Shown here: positions 42,195 through 51,952 of the stretch, one piece after another
How the letters are laid out: each line of letters opens with the position of its first letter
How positions within the stretch are numbered: the first letter of the stretch is position 1
Source: Amycolatopsis solani
GTDB taxonomy: Bacteria > Actinomycetota > Actinomycetes > Mycobacteriales > Pseudonocardiaceae
Length of the DNA: 64,000 nucleotides
Assembly (NCBI RefSeq): GCF_033441515.1
Contig: NZ_JAWQJT010000001.1
Coordinates: 4,340,001-4,404,000, forward strand
Reading direction: 5' to 3'
Program-made: the position numbers and the translations under genes
The notes under the pieces: generated by a model
What the model was told of the DNA's origin: nothing
What the model saw: the letters and a program-made list of their open reading frames with translations, nothing else
Databases searched by the model: none

Positions 42195-45191
42195 GTGCCA
42201 GGCAAGGCCCGCGTACACGAGCTCGCGAAAGAGCTCGGCATCACCAGCAAGGACGTTCTCGCGAAGTTGAAGGAACAGGGCGAGTTCGTCAAGTCCGCGT
42301 CGTCCACGGTCGAGGCGCCCGTCGCCCGCCGTCTCCGCGACGCGTACGCCCCCAAGGGCGCCAAGAAGCCCACCCCCGGTCCGTCGGCGCGCCCCGGCCC
42401 GCCGGCCGCCAAGCCCGCCGCCCCGAAGCCCCCCGCGCCTGCTCAGCAGCAGGCTCCGGCGGCCCAGGCGGCGCCCGCTCCGGCCGCGTCGGCTCCGGCC
42501 GCACCCCAGCAGCAGGCGCCCGCGGCGTCGAAGCCGGCCACCCCGGGGCAGCGCCCCGGTCCCCGGCCCGGCCCGCGTCAGCAGCCCGCCGCGCCCGCAC
42601 CCCAGCAGCAGGTCCCGGCCGCGAAGGCCGAAGCTCCTGCCGCGCCCAAGCAGGACACCCCGGCCGCGCCCGCTCAGGGCGGCACCGGCTCGGTCGTCCC
42701 GCCGAAGCCGCAGGGCCCCAAGCCCGGCGGTCCCAAGCCCGGCCCGCGCACCCCGCGCGTCGGCAACAACCCGTTCGGTGTCGGTTCCGGCGCGCCCCCG
42801 CGGCCGCAGGGCCCGCGTCCCGGCGGTCCCGGCCAGGGCGGCGACAACCGCCCGCCGCGTCCCGGTGGCGGCCAGGGTTCGGGTGACCGCCCGGCCCCGC
42901 GTCCCGGTGGTGGCGCCGGTGGCAACCGGCCGAGCCCGGGCAACATGCCCCCGCGGCCGAACCCCGGCATGATGCCGGGCCGCACGCAGCGTCCCGCCGG
43001 TCCCGGTGGCGGCGCCCGCGGTGGTCCCGGTGGCGGTGCCCGTGGCGGTCCTGGCGGCGGCGCTCGTGGCGGCCCCGGTGGCGGCGGCGGCGGTTTCCGC
43101 GGCGGTCCCGGTGGCGGTGGCGGCGGCGGTGGCTTCCGTGGCGGTCCCGGTGGCGGCGGCGGTGGCGGCGGTTTCCGTCCCGGCGGCGGCACGGGTGCCC
43201 CGGCCGGCGGTGGCGGCGGTTTCCGTGGCGGCGGCGGTGGCCGTGGTGGCCCCGGTGGCCGTGGCGGTACCGCGGGTGCCTTCGGGCGTCCGGGTGGTCC
43301 CTCGCGCAAGGGTCGCAAGTCGAAGCGGCAGAAGCGCCAGGAGTACATGGACAACATGCAGGCGCCCAGCGTCGGCGGCGTCCGCCTGCCCAAGGGGCAG
43401 GGCGAGACGATCCGGCTGCCGCGGGGTGCTTCGCTGACCGACTTCGCCGAGAAGATCGACGCCAACCCGGCTTCGCTGGTGCAGGTGCTCTTCCACCTCG
43501 GTGAGATGGTCACCGCGACGCAGTCCGTGTCGGACGACATCCTCGAGCTGCTCGGCGGCGAAATGAACTACACGGTTCAGGTCGTCAGCCCCGAGGAAGA
43601 AGACCGCGAGCTGCTGGAAACCTTCGACATCACCTACGGCGACGACGCGGGTGGCGAAGAGGATCTGCAGGTCAGGCCGCCGGTCGTGACCATCATGGGT
43701 CACGTCGACCACGGTAAGACCCGCCTGCTCGACACGATCCGGAAGACGAAGGTCCGCGAGAGCGAGGCCGGCGGCATCACGCAGCACATCGGTGCGTACC
43801 AGATCGAGACCGAGCTCGAGGGCAACCCGCGCCTGATCACCTTCATCGACACCCCGGGTCACGAGGCGTTCACCGCCATGCGTGCCCGTGGTGCCAACTC
43901 GACCGACATCGCGGTGATCGTGGTGGCGGCCGACGACGGTGTGATGCCGCAGACGGTCGAGGCGATCAACCACGCGCAGGCCGCCAAGGCCCCGATCGTG
44001 GTCGCGATCAACAAGATCGACAAGGAAGGCGCGAACCCGGACAAGATCCGGCAGCAGCTGACCGAGTACGGCCTGGTCGCCGAGGAGTACGGCGGCGACA
44101 CGATGTTCGTCGAGATCTCCGCGCGGCAGAACATCAACATCGACGGCCTGCTCGAGGCGATCCTGCTGACCGCCGACGCCGCTCTGGACCTCCGGGCCAA
44201 CCCGGACATGGAGGCCCAGGGTGTCGCGATCGAGGCGCACCTCGACCGCGGCCGCGGCCCGGTGGCCACCGTCCTGGTCCAGCGCGGCACGCTGCGCGTC
44301 GGCGACTCGGTCGTGGCGGGTGACGCCTACGGCCGCGTCCGCCGGATGGTCGACGAGCACAACGTCGACGTGACCGAGGCGCTGCCGTCGCGTCCCGTCC
44401 AGGTCATCGGGTTCACCTCGGTGCCGGGTGCGGGCGACACCTTCCTGGTGGTCGACGAGGACCGCGTCGCCCGGCAGATCGCCGAGCGCCGCGCCGCTCG
44501 TACGCGCAACGCGCTCAACGCGTCGCGCCGCAAGCGGGTCAGCCTCGAGGACCTCGACTCCGCCTTGAAGGAGACGAACAGCCTCAACCTGATCATCAAG
44601 GGTGACAACTCGGGTACGGTCGAGGCCCTCGAAGCCTCGCTGCTCCAGCTGGACGTCGGCGACGAGGTCGAGCTGAACGTGGTCCACCGCGGTGTCGGTG
44701 GCGTGACCGAGTCGGACATCGACCTGGCGACCGCGTCCGACGCGATCGTCCTCGGGTTCAACGTCCGCGCCCAGGGCAAGGCGACCGAGCGGGCCACCCG
44801 CGAGGGCGTCGACGTCCGGTACTACACGGTCATCTACCAGGCGATCGACGAGATCGAGCAGGCCCTCAAGGGCATGCTCAAGCCGGAGTACGAAGAGGTC
44901 GAGCTGGGCCGCGCGGAGGTTCGCGAGGTCTTCAAGTCCTCCAAGATCGGCACGATCGCGGGTTGCCTGGTCATGTCCGGCGAGATCCGGCGCAACGCCC
45001 GGGCCCGTCTGCTCCGCGACGGCACCGTCGTGGCGGAGAACCTGCCGATCAGCTCGCTGCGGCGGTTCAAGGACGACGTGGTCGAGGTTCGCGAAGGCTA
45101 CGAGTGCGGTCTGACGCTCGGTTCGTACGGCGACCTGAAGGTCGGCGACCTGATCGAGACGTACGAGCAGCGCGAGAAGCCGCGAGCGTAA
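42195..45191 (+). CDS. infB: Translation initiation factor IF-2
   Basis: 998 residues from GTG 42195 (GAGGAG 4 nt upstream); the ATG at 42183 has no such site. [23 protein letters not shown] begins the N domain. Residues 60-265 are Pro/Ala/Gln-rich and 265-370 are almost pure Gly/Arg/Phe. The GTPase has G1 GHVDHGKT near residue 500, G2 [11 protein letters not shown]3 DTPGHEAF, G4 NKID. The C-terminal half ends in the initiator-tRNA-binding domain. A perfect hairpin follows. Confidence 0.98.
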   Translation: MPGKARVHELAKELGITSKDVLAKLKEQGEFVKSASSTVEAPVARRLRDAYAPKGAKKPTPGPSARPGPPAAKPAAPKPPAPAQQQAPAAQAAPAPAASAPAAPQQQAPAASKPATPGQRPGPRPGPRQQPAAPAPQQQVPAAKAEAPAAPKQDTPAAPAQGGTGSVVPPKPQGPKPGGPKPGPRTPRVGNNPFGVGSGAPPRPQGPRPGGPGQGGDNRPPRPGGGQGSGDRPAPRPGGGAGGNRPSPGNMPPRPNPGMMPGRTQRPAGPGGGARGGPGGGARGGPGGGARGGPGGGGGGFRGGPGGGGGGGGFRGGPGGGGGGGGFRPGGGTGAPAGGGGGFRGGGGGRGGPGGRGGTAGAFGRPGGPSRKGRKSKRQKRQEYMDNMQAPSVGGVRLPKGQGETIRLPRGASLTDFAEKIDANPASLVQVLFHLGEMVTATQSVSDDILELLGGEMNYTVQVVSPEEEDRELLETFDITYGDDAGGEEDLQVRPPVVTIMGHVDHGKTRLLDTIRKTKVRESEAGGITQHIGAYQIETELEGNPRLITFIDTPGHEAFTAMRARGANSTDIAVIVVAADDGVMPQTVEAINHAQAAKAPIVVAINKIDKEGANPDKIRQQLTEYGLVAEEYGGDTMFVEISARQNINIDGLLEAILLTADAALDLRANPDMEAQGVAIEAHLDRGRGPVATVLVQRGTLRVGDSVVAGDAYGRVRRMVDEHNVDVTEALPSRPVQVIGFTSVPGAGDTFLVVDEDRVARQIAERRAARTRNALNASRRKRVSLEDLDSALKETNSLNLIIKGDNSGTVEALEASLLQLDVGDEVELNVVHRGVGGVTESDIDLATASDAIVLGFNVRAQGKATERATREGVDVRYYTVIYQAIDEIEQALKGMLKPEYEEVELGRAEVREVFKSSKIGTIAGCLVMSGEIRRNARARLLRDGTVVAENLPISSLRRFKDDVVEVREGYECGLTLGSYGDLKVGDLIETYEQREKPRA

Positions 45192-45200
45192 GGACGATCG

Positions 45201-45235
45201 GACACCGGGTGTGCGTTTCGCGCACACCCGGTGTC
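45201..45235 (+). terminator. Terminator after infB
   Basis: 15-bp perfect arms GACACCGGGTGTGCG / CGCACACCCGGTGTC around TTTCG, starting 9 bp after the infB stop. It has no T-run. Some read-through into ylxP-rbfA is likely. Confidence 0.85.
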
Positions 45236-45261
45236 TCCCTACTACACCACCTCATTTGCCT

Positions 45262-45555
45262 ATGTACGTCGGAGCTCTCGAGCTCGACATCCTGCTCGGC
45301 GACGTCCATTCGCTGAAGCAGAAGCGGTCCGTGGTCCGTCCGGTGCTGGCCGAAGTGCGCAAGCGCTTCGCCGTGTCGGTGGCCGAGGCCGGGCACACCG
45401 AGCTGCACCGCCGGACCCTCATCGGGGTGGCCGTGGTCGCCGAAGGTGGCGAGCACGTCCGGGACGTGCTCGACTCGTGTGAGCGGTACGTGGCGAGCAG
45501 GCCGGAGTTCGAACTCCTGTCCGCCCGGCGGCGGCTGCTCGGTCCCGACGATTAG
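45262..45555 (+). CDS. ylxP: DUF503 (YlxP-like) protein
   Basis: 97 residues, MYVGALELDILLGDVHSLKQKRSVVRPVLAEVRKRFAVSVAE: a ferredoxin-like-fold family always found between infB and rbfA in many Gram-positives. Function unsettled, probably linked to ribosome assembly. It starts at ATG 45262. It is followed after 19 bp by rbfA. Confidence 0.93.
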   Translation: MYVGALELDILLGDVHSLKQKRSVVRPVLAEVRKRFAVSVAEAGHTELHRRTLIGVAVVAEGGEHVRDVLDSCERYVASRPEFELLSARRRLLGPDD

Positions 45556-45574
45556 ATCTTTCTAGGAGAACGAC

Positions 45575-46051
45575 ATGGCCGATCCTGCTCGGGCTCGCAA
45601 GCTCGCCAAGCGGATCTCGCAGATCGTCGCGTCCGCGATCGAACACGAGGTCAAGGACCCGCGACTGGACTACGTGACCATCACGGACACGAAGGTCACC
45701 GGCGATCTGCACGACGCGACCGTCTACTACACGGTGCTCGGCGAGAAGCTGGACTCCGTCCCGGACTTCGCGGGTGCGGCCGCCGCGCTCGAATCGGCGC
45801 GCGGCGTGCTGCGCACCAAGGTCGGGCAGGGCACCGGCGTCCGCTACACGCCGACGCTGACCTTCGTCGCCGACACGATTCCCGAAGAATCCAAGCGGAT
45901 CGAAGACCTCCTCGCGAAGGCCCGTGAGGCCGACGCGGAGGTCGCCCGCCGCGCGACCGGCGCCCAGCACGCCGGCGAGCCCGACCCGTACAAGGCGCCT
46001 CGTGAAGAGGCCGAAGACGACGAGTTGGCGGAGGAGGAGAGCCGGGGCTGA
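45575..46051 (+). CDS. rbfA: Ribosome-binding factor A
   Basis: 158 residues. [49 protein letters not shown] is diagnostic, with an acidic C-terminal extension ([16 protein letters not shown]) common in actinobacteria. RbfA matures the 30S subunit at the 16S rRNA 5' end. ATG with AGGAG. Confidence 0.97.
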   Translation: MADPARARKLAKRISQIVASAIEHEVKDPRLDYVTITDTKVTGDLHDATVYYTVLGEKLDSVPDFAGAAAALESARGVLRTKVGQGTGVRYTPTLTFVADTIPEESKRIEDLLAKAREADAEVARRATGAQHAGEPDPYKAPREEAEDDELAEEESRG

Positions 46052-46055
46052 CCTC

Positions 46056-46871
46056 GTGCTCTCCCGCCGCGGCCTGCTCGCCGGCAGCGCACTCGCGCTG
46101 CTGGCGGGCTGCTCGTCCGCCGAACCCCCGCCCGGCCCGCCGGCGGTGCCGGCGCCGACGCGTCCCTCGGTGCTGCGCGACCCGGTGACGGTCCAGCGCA
46201 TGCGGTCGGACGCCCGCGACACCGACGTCGACCTGGTGCTGATCACCCCGGCCGGCGTCCCGGCGTCGGGGCTTCCGGTGTGCCTGGCGCTGCACGGCCG
46301 TGGCGCGCAGGCCCGGACGTTCCTGTCGCTGGGCGTCCCGGACCTGCTGACGGCGGCGGTCCGCGCCGGCACCCCGCCGTTCGCGATCGCGGCCGTCGAC
46401 GGCGACCACTACTGGGTGGACGTCGGTGGCGGCGACGATCCGCAGCGGATGCTCACCGAAGAAGTCCCGGCCTGGCTGACCGCCCGCGACCTGCGTCCGG
46501 CGTCGGCGGTGTTCGGCATCTCGATGGGCGGCTTCGGCGCGCTGAGGTTCGCCCGCGCCCACCCGGACCTGAAGGCGGTCGCGACGGCGAGCGCGGCCCT
46601 GTTCGTGGACTGGCCGGATGCCCGCAGCCGCAAGGTGTTCTCCGGCGAGGACAACTGGCGCGCGGAAGAACCGCTGCTGCACGCCCCGGACCTCCGCCCG
46701 GCCGCTCTCGGCGTCTGGTGCGGCGAGTCGGATCCGTTCCTGGGCGCGGACAAGAAGCTCGTGAAAGCGGTTTCGCCCGCGGTGTCGAGGTTTTCCCCGG
46801 GCGGGCACAAGGACGAGTACTGGCGCGGGATCCTGCCGGAGGTCCTGAAGTTCGTCGGCACGCGGCTCTAG
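46056..46871 (+). CDS. Exported lipoprotein esterase (alpha/beta hydrolase)
   Basis: 271 residues from GTG 46056, 4 bp after rbfA. SRRGLLAGSALALLAGCSS is a twin-Arg-like signal with a lipobox (LAGC). The esterase nucleophile is in FGISMGGFGALRFA, with an Asp in CGESDPFLG and a His in SPGGHKDEY. It belongs to the putative-esterase/esterase D group. The substrate is unknown; related actinobacterial proteins act on wall mycolates or simple esters. Its stop shares a CTAG with the convergent methyltransferase. Confidence 0.85.
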   Translation: MLSRRGLLAGSALALLAGCSSAEPPPGPPAVPAPTRPSVLRDPVTVQRMRSDARDTDVDLVLITPAGVPASGLPVCLALHGRGAQARTFLSLGVPDLLTAAVRAGTPPFAIAAVDGDHYWVDVGGGDDPQRMLTEEVPAWLTARDLRPASAVFGISMGGFGALRFARAHPDLKAVATASAALFVDWPDARSRKVFSGEDNWRAEEPLLHAPDLRPAALGVWCGESDPFLGADKKLVKAVSPAVSRFSPGGHKDEYWRGILPEVLKFVGTRL

Positions 46872-47485
46872 GCCGTCGCGAACAGGATCCCTTGCGGCAC
46901 TTCGGCTTCCTTGTCGAGCAGCCATTCGGACTCGACGGCGAACCCGGCTTTGCGCACCCGCCCGGCCAGCCACCACGGCTGCCGGAGGTGGACGTGCACC
47001 CGCATCGGGTGCCCGCCGTACCCCTGCGTCTTCAGCCGGCTCCCGGCCCCGACGTGGTAGCCGATCACGAGCAGGCCGCCGGGCCGCAGGACACGCCGGA
47101 AGTGCGCCAGCGCCGCGGGGACCTCGTCGTCGGGGACGTGGATGAGCGACCAGAACGCGAGCACCCCGGCCACCGACGCGTCGGGCAGGTCGAGGTCGGT
47201 CATCGACCCGACGTCGAACCTCAGCCCGGGGTGGTTCCGCCGGGCGAGCTCGACCATGTTCGACGAGAGGTCCACCCCGGCGGCGTCGACGCCCAGCGAG
47301 CGCAGGTGCGCGGTGACGTGCCCGGGCCCGCACCCGACGTCCACGACGGGCCCGTCGACCCGCGCGGCCAGCACGTCGAGCGCCGCGCGCACGTACGGCC
47401 GCATGGTGATGGCGTCCCGCATGAATTCGGCGTAGCTCTCGGCGACGGTGTCGTAGGAATCGCGGGTGTCGGCGAGCCAGCTCAT
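46868..47485 (-). CDS. Class I SAM-dependent methyltransferase
   Basis: 205 residues. SAM-binding VVDVGCGPGHVTAHLRSLG, then DLSSNMVELAR and the post-motif LRPGGLLVIGYH: the Methyltransf_11 pattern. Small-molecule substrate unknown. The ATG overlaps the TetR stop (ATGA), so the two are coupled and probably co-regulated. Confidence 0.9.
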   Translation of the reverse strand: MSWLADTRDSYDTVAESYAEFMRDAITMRPYVRAALDVLAARVDGPVVDVGCGPGHVTAHLRSLGVDAAGVDLSSNMVELARRNHPGLRFDVGSMTDLDLPDASVAGVLAFWSLIHVPDDEVPAALAHFRRVLRPGGLLVIGYHVGAGSRLKTQGYGGHPMRVHVHLRQPWWLAGRVRKAGFAVESEWLLDKEAEVPQGILFATA

Positions 47486-48024
47486 CGCGCGCGCAGCCCG
47501 TCGAGGACCATGCCGAGCGCCCGCCGCCAGTCCGGGGTGGCGGTCGCCGCGGCGAAGACGATGGCGAGGTCGGGCCCGCGGAAGTCCGCCCGCAGCGCCC
47601 CGGCCTCCTGAGCGCGTTCGATGATCCGGTTCAGCCGGGAACCTTTGGCGCGCTTGGCTTTCTCGATCCCGGAGTCCGGATCGAACACCCGCGAGCACAC
47701 CTCGGTGAACCCGCGGTCGGCGACCTGCATGAGGATCGAGCGTTCGAGGAAGTGCACGAAACCGTCCCACGGGTCGTCGCGCGCGAGCGCTTCTTCGGTG
47801 ACGGCTTCGGCCTCTTGCAGCGCCGGCAGGAAAGCGGCTTCGACGAGGTCGGCCCGGGTGGGGAACCGGTTGTAGAGCGTCCCGATGGCGACTTCGGCCC
47901 GCCGCGCGACCTCGTCGAGCGGGGCGTCGACCCCCTTCGCCCCGAAGACCTCCCGGGCGGCGGCGACCAGTGCCTCCCGGTTGCGCCGCGCGTCCGCGCG
48001 CAGGGGGCGATGCTCGACCGTCAC
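47482..48024 (-). CDS. TetR-family regulator
   Basis: 180 residues from GTG 48024. HTH: DAPLDEVARRAEVAIGTLYNRFPTRADLV (about 36-64). TATACT (48037-48032, minus strand) ends 7 nt before the GTG, with no Shine-Dalgarno: a strong leaderless candidate. It likely controls itself and the downstream methyltransferase. Confidence 0.92.
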   Translation of the reverse strand: MTVEHRPLRADARRNREALVAAAREVFGAKGVDAPLDEVARRAEVAIGTLYNRFPTRADLVEAAFLPALQEAEAVTEEALARDDPWDGFVHFLERSILMQVADRGFTEVCSRVFDPDSGIEKAKRAKGSRLNRIIERAQEAGALRADFRGPDLAIVFAAATATPDWRRALGMVLDGLRAR

Positions 48025-48160
48025 GCTCCGCAGTATAGCCAACCGGGACGCACCGGATCGGTACCTCGCGGCGCCCACCAACGGCCGCCGCCGGGAGCAC
48101 AATGGGGTTCAGCGGGGGCGGAACCCGCACCGAGGCGGTCCACCGAGGGAGGCCGGCACC

Positions 48161-48388
48161 ATGCACTCCGACCTCTCCCCGGCGGGCCGGACGGGAGTCC
48201 TCCTCGTCGGCACCCGCGGGCAGCGGGGCCCGGGGGAGGTGCTGATCAGGATCAGGGGTGGCTCGGAAACCTTCCTGGCCTGGTCCGACGCGGAGCTGCC
48301 GAAGGGCACGACCGTCCTGGTCGTGGAAGCCCGGGGACGGCGCGCGGTCGACGTCGTGGCGTGGGACGCCCCGGATCCGGTTTCCTAG
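48161..48388 (+). CDS. Small NfeD-like OB-fold protein
   Basis: 75 residues with GGGAGG upstream. The pattern VGTRGQRGPGEVLIRIRGGSETFLAWSDAELPKGTTVLVVEARGRRAVDVVAW matches the C-terminal OB domain of NfeD proteins, without protease or membrane parts. NfeD genes are habitually paired with SPFH/flotillin genes, and one follows after 19 bp. Confidence 0.78.
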   Translation: MHSDLSPAGRTGVLLVGTRGQRGPGEVLIRIRGGSETFLAWSDAELPKGTTVLVVEARGRRAVDVVAWDAPDPVS

Positions 48389-48407
48389 TGTTCGCGGAAG
48401 GACAGCG

Positions 48408-49559
48408 GTGTTCGGTTATCGCGTTCCGGCGCCCAACGAGGCGATGCTCATCTCCGGGGGCAAGCACAGCAAGGGCACGTCGCCGTTCCGGGTCGTCACC
48501 GGCCACGGCGCGTTCGTCATGCCGGTCTTCCGGAAAGTCCGGTTCCTCACGCTTTCCATGTGCGAGGCCGAAGTGACCGAAGTGTGCGTCACGAAACAGG
48601 CGATCGCGCTGACGGTCCGGGCGGTGATCGCGTTCAAGGTCGGCAACGACACCGAGAGCATCGTCAACGCCGGGCAGCGCTTCCTCTCCGACCAGGACCA
48701 GATGTCCGTGCTGACCGGCCGGATCTTCGCCGGCCACCTGCGGTCCATCATCGGGTCGATGACGGTCGAGGAGATCATCACCGAGCGGCAGAAGCTCGCG
48801 ACCGAGGTGCTGGACGGTTCGGCGGTCGAGATGGCGAAGATCGGGCTCAGCGTGGACGCGCTGCAGATCCAGTCGATCGACGACATGAAGCTCGGCTACA
48901 TCGCCGCGATGGCCGCCCCGCACAACGCCGCCATCCAGCGGGATGCCCAGATCGCCCAGGCGGTGGCGAACCAGGCCGCGGCGGAGGCGGAGCAGAAGTC
49001 GCAGCGGACGCAGGCGGAGTACGCGCGCCAGACGTCGATCGTGCAGGCGCAGTACCGCGCCGAGGTCGACAAGGCCCAGGCCGAGGCGGCGCAGGCGGGC
49101 CCGCTCGCGCAGGCGCGGGCGCAGCAGGAGGTCATCGACGCGCGCACCGAGCTGGCCCAGCGCGAGGCGGAGCTGCGGCAGCAGCAGCTGGTGGCCGAGG
49201 TCATCAAGCCCGCCGACGCCGAAGCCGAGCGCATCCGCATCCTGGCACTGGCCGAGGCGGAGAAGATGCGCGTCCAGGCCGAGGCAGCGGCGTCGAACAA
49301 CCGCGTCGCCCTCGACCGGATGTTGATCGACCAGCTCCCGCAGATCGTCAAGGAAGCGGGCCGCGGCCTGTCGGGCGCGAACGTCAACATCCTCAACGGC
49401 GCGGACGGCCTCGGCGAGATGGCCGCGGGCCTGGTGGGCCAGGGACTGTCCATCTTGGACTCGGTGAAGCGGGGGCTGAGCACGCCACCGCCGCCGGCTG
49501 CGGCGGCTGTCGAGGAGAACGGGCAGGTGCCGAAGCCGGCCGAGCTGACGCAGTCCTGA
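48408..49559 (+). CDS. SPFH/band 7 (flotillin-like) protein
   Basis: 383 residues. SPFH domain at about 1-180 (NEAMLISGGKHSKG, RAVIAFKVGNDTESI), then a long coiled coil rich in Ala/Glu/Gln (180-320), a Gly-rich segment (GADGLGEMAAGLVGQG) and a Pro-rich tail. Flotillins scaffold membrane microdomains. There is no obvious N-terminal membrane helix, so association would be peripheral. The start is GTG after GGAAGG. Confidence 0.92.
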   Translation: MFGYRVPAPNEAMLISGGKHSKGTSPFRVVTGHGAFVMPVFRKVRFLTLSMCEAEVTEVCVTKQAIALTVRAVIAFKVGNDTESIVNAGQRFLSDQDQMSVLTGRIFAGHLRSIIGSMTVEEIITERQKLATEVLDGSAVEMAKIGLSVDALQIQSIDDMKLGYIAAMAAPHNAAIQRDAQIAQAVANQAAAEAEQKSQRTQAEYARQTSIVQAQYRAEVDKAQAEAAQAGPLAQARAQQEVIDARTELAQREAELRQQQLVAEVIKPADAEAERIRILALAEAEKMRVQAEAAASNNRVALDRMLIDQLPQIVKEAGRGLSGANVNILNGADGLGEMAAGLVGQGLSILDSVKRGLSTPPPPAAAAVEENGQVPKPAELTQS

Positions 49560-49584
49560 TGGCGGGTCACCACTGGAAGGCGCC

Positions 49585-49839
49585 ATGCCCGAGAACGTGA
49601 AGTCGTTGGTGCTGAACCTCCTGGCCGATTCCCCGCTGGTGTCGGAAGAGGTGATAGCCGATGTCCGGCACTTGGTCGCAGTCGGCGAGGAGGAGTTGGC
49701 GTTCAGAACCCTGTGCTCGTGGCTTTACGAGGACGCCTTGCCCATCTCGGCGCACTACCACGGACGTCTCTCCCGCGCGGCGGCCGACCTCGGCGAGCGC
49801 AGGTCGATGGAGAAGCTGGACGAACTGGTCCACCCGTAG
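49585..49839 (+). CDS. Small MafI-like protein (possible orphan immunity protein)
   Basis: 84 residues, acidic and helical: LLADSPLVSEEVIADVRHLVAVGEEELAFRTLCSWLYEDALPISAHYHGRL. The helix-turn pattern (ExELAFxTLCxWLYE followed by a second two-helix unit) resembles MafI-type immunity proteins, which neutralise MafB polymorphic toxins. No toxin gene lies beside it. The assignment rests on pattern memory and is tentative. Confidence 0.5.
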   Translation: MPENVKSLVLNLLADSPLVSEEVIADVRHLVAVGEEELAFRTLCSWLYEDALPISAHYHGRLSRAAADLGERRSMEKLDELVHP

Positions 49840-49869
49840 GCGGGATGGCCCTGCTCAGGCTCTGTCGAC

Positions 49870-50901
49870 TCAAGACGTGGGCTTCACCGCGACGACCAGG
49901 TCACGCAGGATGGCCTGGTCGACCCGGTGCGCGAACTCCTCCCACGGCCCGCCCTCCCGCACGTCGAGCCCGGCCTTCCGCAGCACCTCGACGAGCTCCT
50001 CGCGCGGCAACACCGTGGTGTTCCACGAGATGCCGAGCGCGCCGCCCGGGCGCAGGACCCGCGTCCACACCGGGACCGCCGCCGCGAGGAGGTCGCGGGG
50101 GCTGCGTTGCAGGCCGGCTTCGCGGTGGCTGCCGTGCTGGACGCCGTACGGTGCGTCGGTCACGATCACGTCGCAGGAGTTCGCGCGCAGCACCTCGTCG
50201 GTGGTCAGCGTGTCGGCCTGGAAGTACGTGAGCTTGCGGGTTTCGCCCGCCTTGTAGTCCTCCTTGGACAGCGCGTACTCGATGTCGAGCCGCCGTCCCA
50301 GGCGCACCTTGTTGCGGCGGAGCTGGCCGGACTCCGCCGTGTGCTTCACGCGCTTGTTCCGCAGCCACGTCTTGATGAACGCCTCGTACGCCTCGAAGTC
50401 CTTGCCGTCGACGTCGAGGCCGGTCGCGTGCAGGCCGTACATCATCGCCTGGTTCAGCGTCGTGCCGCGACCACAGAGCGGGTCCAGCAGGTACTTCGCC
50501 TTGGCCGAAAACGGGTCCGCCGTCGCCATCAGCGTCACGTTCACCAGCAGCTTCGTGAACAGCTCGTTCGTCTTGCCCGCGTACTTCTGGATCGTCAGCA
50601 GGTCCGAGTCCGCCTTCGCCAGCGGTGTCACCGTCACCGGACGGAGGACGCCGTCGCCCAGCTCGAACAGCGCGTACAACGAGGACAGGTTCGACAGGAT
50701 CGCCAGGTCGCGCTCGCCCAGCGGGGCCGAGCTCGTGAAGCGCACGTACCCCACGCCGCCCAGCTCGGCCTCGTCGATCGCGGACAGTTCGGCCGCCAGG
50801 GCCGCGCCGAAGACCGCCAGCTCGGCGCGCAGCAGGGCGGCGGAGGAGGCGGCGTAGACCCGGTTGGCCGACGGGTAGACCAGCATCGCGTACTCAGGCA
50901 T
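49870..50901 (-). CDS. TRM11/TrmG10-like N2-guanine or DNA methyltransferase
   Basis: 343 residues. YLLDPLCGRGTTLNQAMMYGL is the SAM motif and VIVTDAPYGVQHG the catalytic DxPY-type motif (usually DPPY, here DAPY). This fits tRNA guanine-N2 methyltransferases of the TRM11 branch or an N4/N6 amino-methyltransferase. The N-terminal 130 residues resemble a THUMP-like substrate domain but are weakly conserved. Start codon divergent from nrnA across 25 bp. Confidence 0.8.
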   Translation of the reverse strand: MPEYAMLVYPSANRVYAASSAALLRAELAVFGAALAAELSAIDEAELGGVGYVRFTSSAPLGERDLAILSNLSSLYALFELGDGVLRPVTVTPLAKADSDLLTIQKYAGKTNELFTKLLVNVTLMATADPFSAKAKYLLDPLCGRGTTLNQAMMYGLHATGLDVDGKDFEAYEAFIKTWLRNKRVKHTAESGQLRRNKVRLGRRLDIEYALSKEDYKAGETRKLTYFQADTLTTDEVLRANSCDVIVTDAPYGVQHGSHREAGLQRSPRDLLAAAVPVWTRVLRPGGALGISWNTTVLPREELVEVLRKAGLDVREGGPWEEFAHRVDQAILRDLVVAVKPTS

Positions 50902-50926
50902 CCCGCAGAGCGTAGCGTGACGCACC
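50902..50926. promoter_or_regulatory. 25-bp divergent promoter with overlapping -10 elements
   Basis: Plus strand: TAGCGT (50913-50918), 8 nt before GTG 50927. Minus strand: TACGCT (50914-50909), 7 nt before ATG 50901. The two hexamers share two base pairs. There is no room for leaders or ribosome-binding sites, so both mRNAs should be leaderless. Confidence 0.6.
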
Positions 50927-51916
50927 GTGACCCCTACTTCGGCGCAGGACATCCGGGCCGCGGCGGCGTTGCTCGCCTCGGCCACCGACGTGACGATCCT
51001 CGGCCACATCCGCCCGGACGCCGACGCGCTGGGCAGCGCGCTCGCCCTCGGCCGGGCCCTCGTCCAGCGCGGTGCGAAGGTGCGCGTCTCGTTCGGCGAG
51101 CCCGACGAGGCGCCCGAGACGCTGCGGTGGCTCGACGAGGACGGGCTGCTCACTCACCCGGACGACCTCCCGGCCACCGAACCTCTGCTGGTCTGCGTCG
51201 ACACGCCGACGCCGAAGCGGCTGGGCCGGCTCGCCGGGCGCGTCGAGACCGCCGGTGCCGTGCTGGTGATCGACCACCACGCCACCAACACCGGCTACGG
51301 CACCTGCCACGTCGTCGACGAGACGGCCGAGGCCAGCGCGATCCTGGTGTTCCGCATCCTGGACGAACTGGGCGCCGAATTGGACGAGCCGATCGCTCGC
51401 GGGATCTACGCCGGGATCGTCACCGACACCAGCGGGTTCCGCCGGGCGAGCCCGGAGACGCACCGGATGGCGGCGCGGCTCCTCGAGGCGGGCGTCGACG
51501 CCGAAGCCGTCGTACGGCGGATCGTCGACGAGCGCCCGTTCGCGTGGCTGCCGATGCTGTCGTCGGTGCTGAGCGGCGCCCGGCTGGAACCGGAAGCCGC
51601 GCGGGGCAAGGGTTTCGTGCACGCCGTGGTCGGCGTCGACGCGGCCGGGACGGTGCGGGCCGAGGAGGTCGAGTCGGTCGTCGACGTCGTCCGCTCGGTG
51701 CGCGAGGCCGCCGTCGCCGCGGTGCTCAAGCAGGACCTCGCCGACCCGGGGCAGTGGCAGATCTCGTTGCGCTCCATCGGGATCGACGTCTCGGCGGTCG
51801 CGGCGGAGTTCGGCGGCGGCGGGCACCGGCAGGCCGCGGGCTGCACGATCCCGGGCACCGCCGAGGAGGTCCTCGCGGGACTGCGCGCTGCACTGGAGCG
51901 GGCGCCACTCCTCTAA
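50927..51916 (+). CDS. nrnA: DHH/DHHA1 oligoribonuclease and pAp phosphatase
   Basis: 329 residues. TILGHIRPDADALGSAL, VCVDTPTPKR, VLVIDHHATNTGYG and AGIVTDTSGF are the DHH metal ligands; FGGGGHRQAAGC is the DHHA1 substrate motif. It degrades nano-RNAs and dephosphorylates 3'-phosphoadenosine 5'-phosphate. In mycobacteria it sits between rbfA and dinF; here both neighbours are displaced. Confidence 0.94.
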   Translation: MTPTSAQDIRAAAALLASATDVTILGHIRPDADALGSALALGRALVQRGAKVRVSFGEPDEAPETLRWLDEDGLLTHPDDLPATEPLLVCVDTPTPKRLGRLAGRVETAGAVLVIDHHATNTGYGTCHVVDETAEASAILVFRILDELGAELDEPIARGIYAGIVTDTSGFRRASPETHRMAARLLEAGVDAEAVVRRIVDERPFAWLPMLSSVLSGARLEPEAARGKGFVHAVVGVDAAGTVRAEEVESVVDVVRSVREAAVAAVLKQDLADPGQWQISLRSIGIDVSAVAAEFGGGGHRQAAGCTIPGTAEEVLAGLRAALERAPLL

Positions 51917-51952
51917 CCGCATCCGGCCCCGGTTCGTTGACGGCCGCGGGAT

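Noticed and set aside
42990..43300. Dense GGTGGCGGT-type repeats that look like a minisatellite
   Set aside because: They are the in-frame Gly/Arg-rich linker of IF-2, which is usual in actinobacteria.
48900..49320. Ala/Glu/Gln repeats suggesting a repeat element
   Set aside because: They are the heptad coiled coil of the flotillin-like protein.
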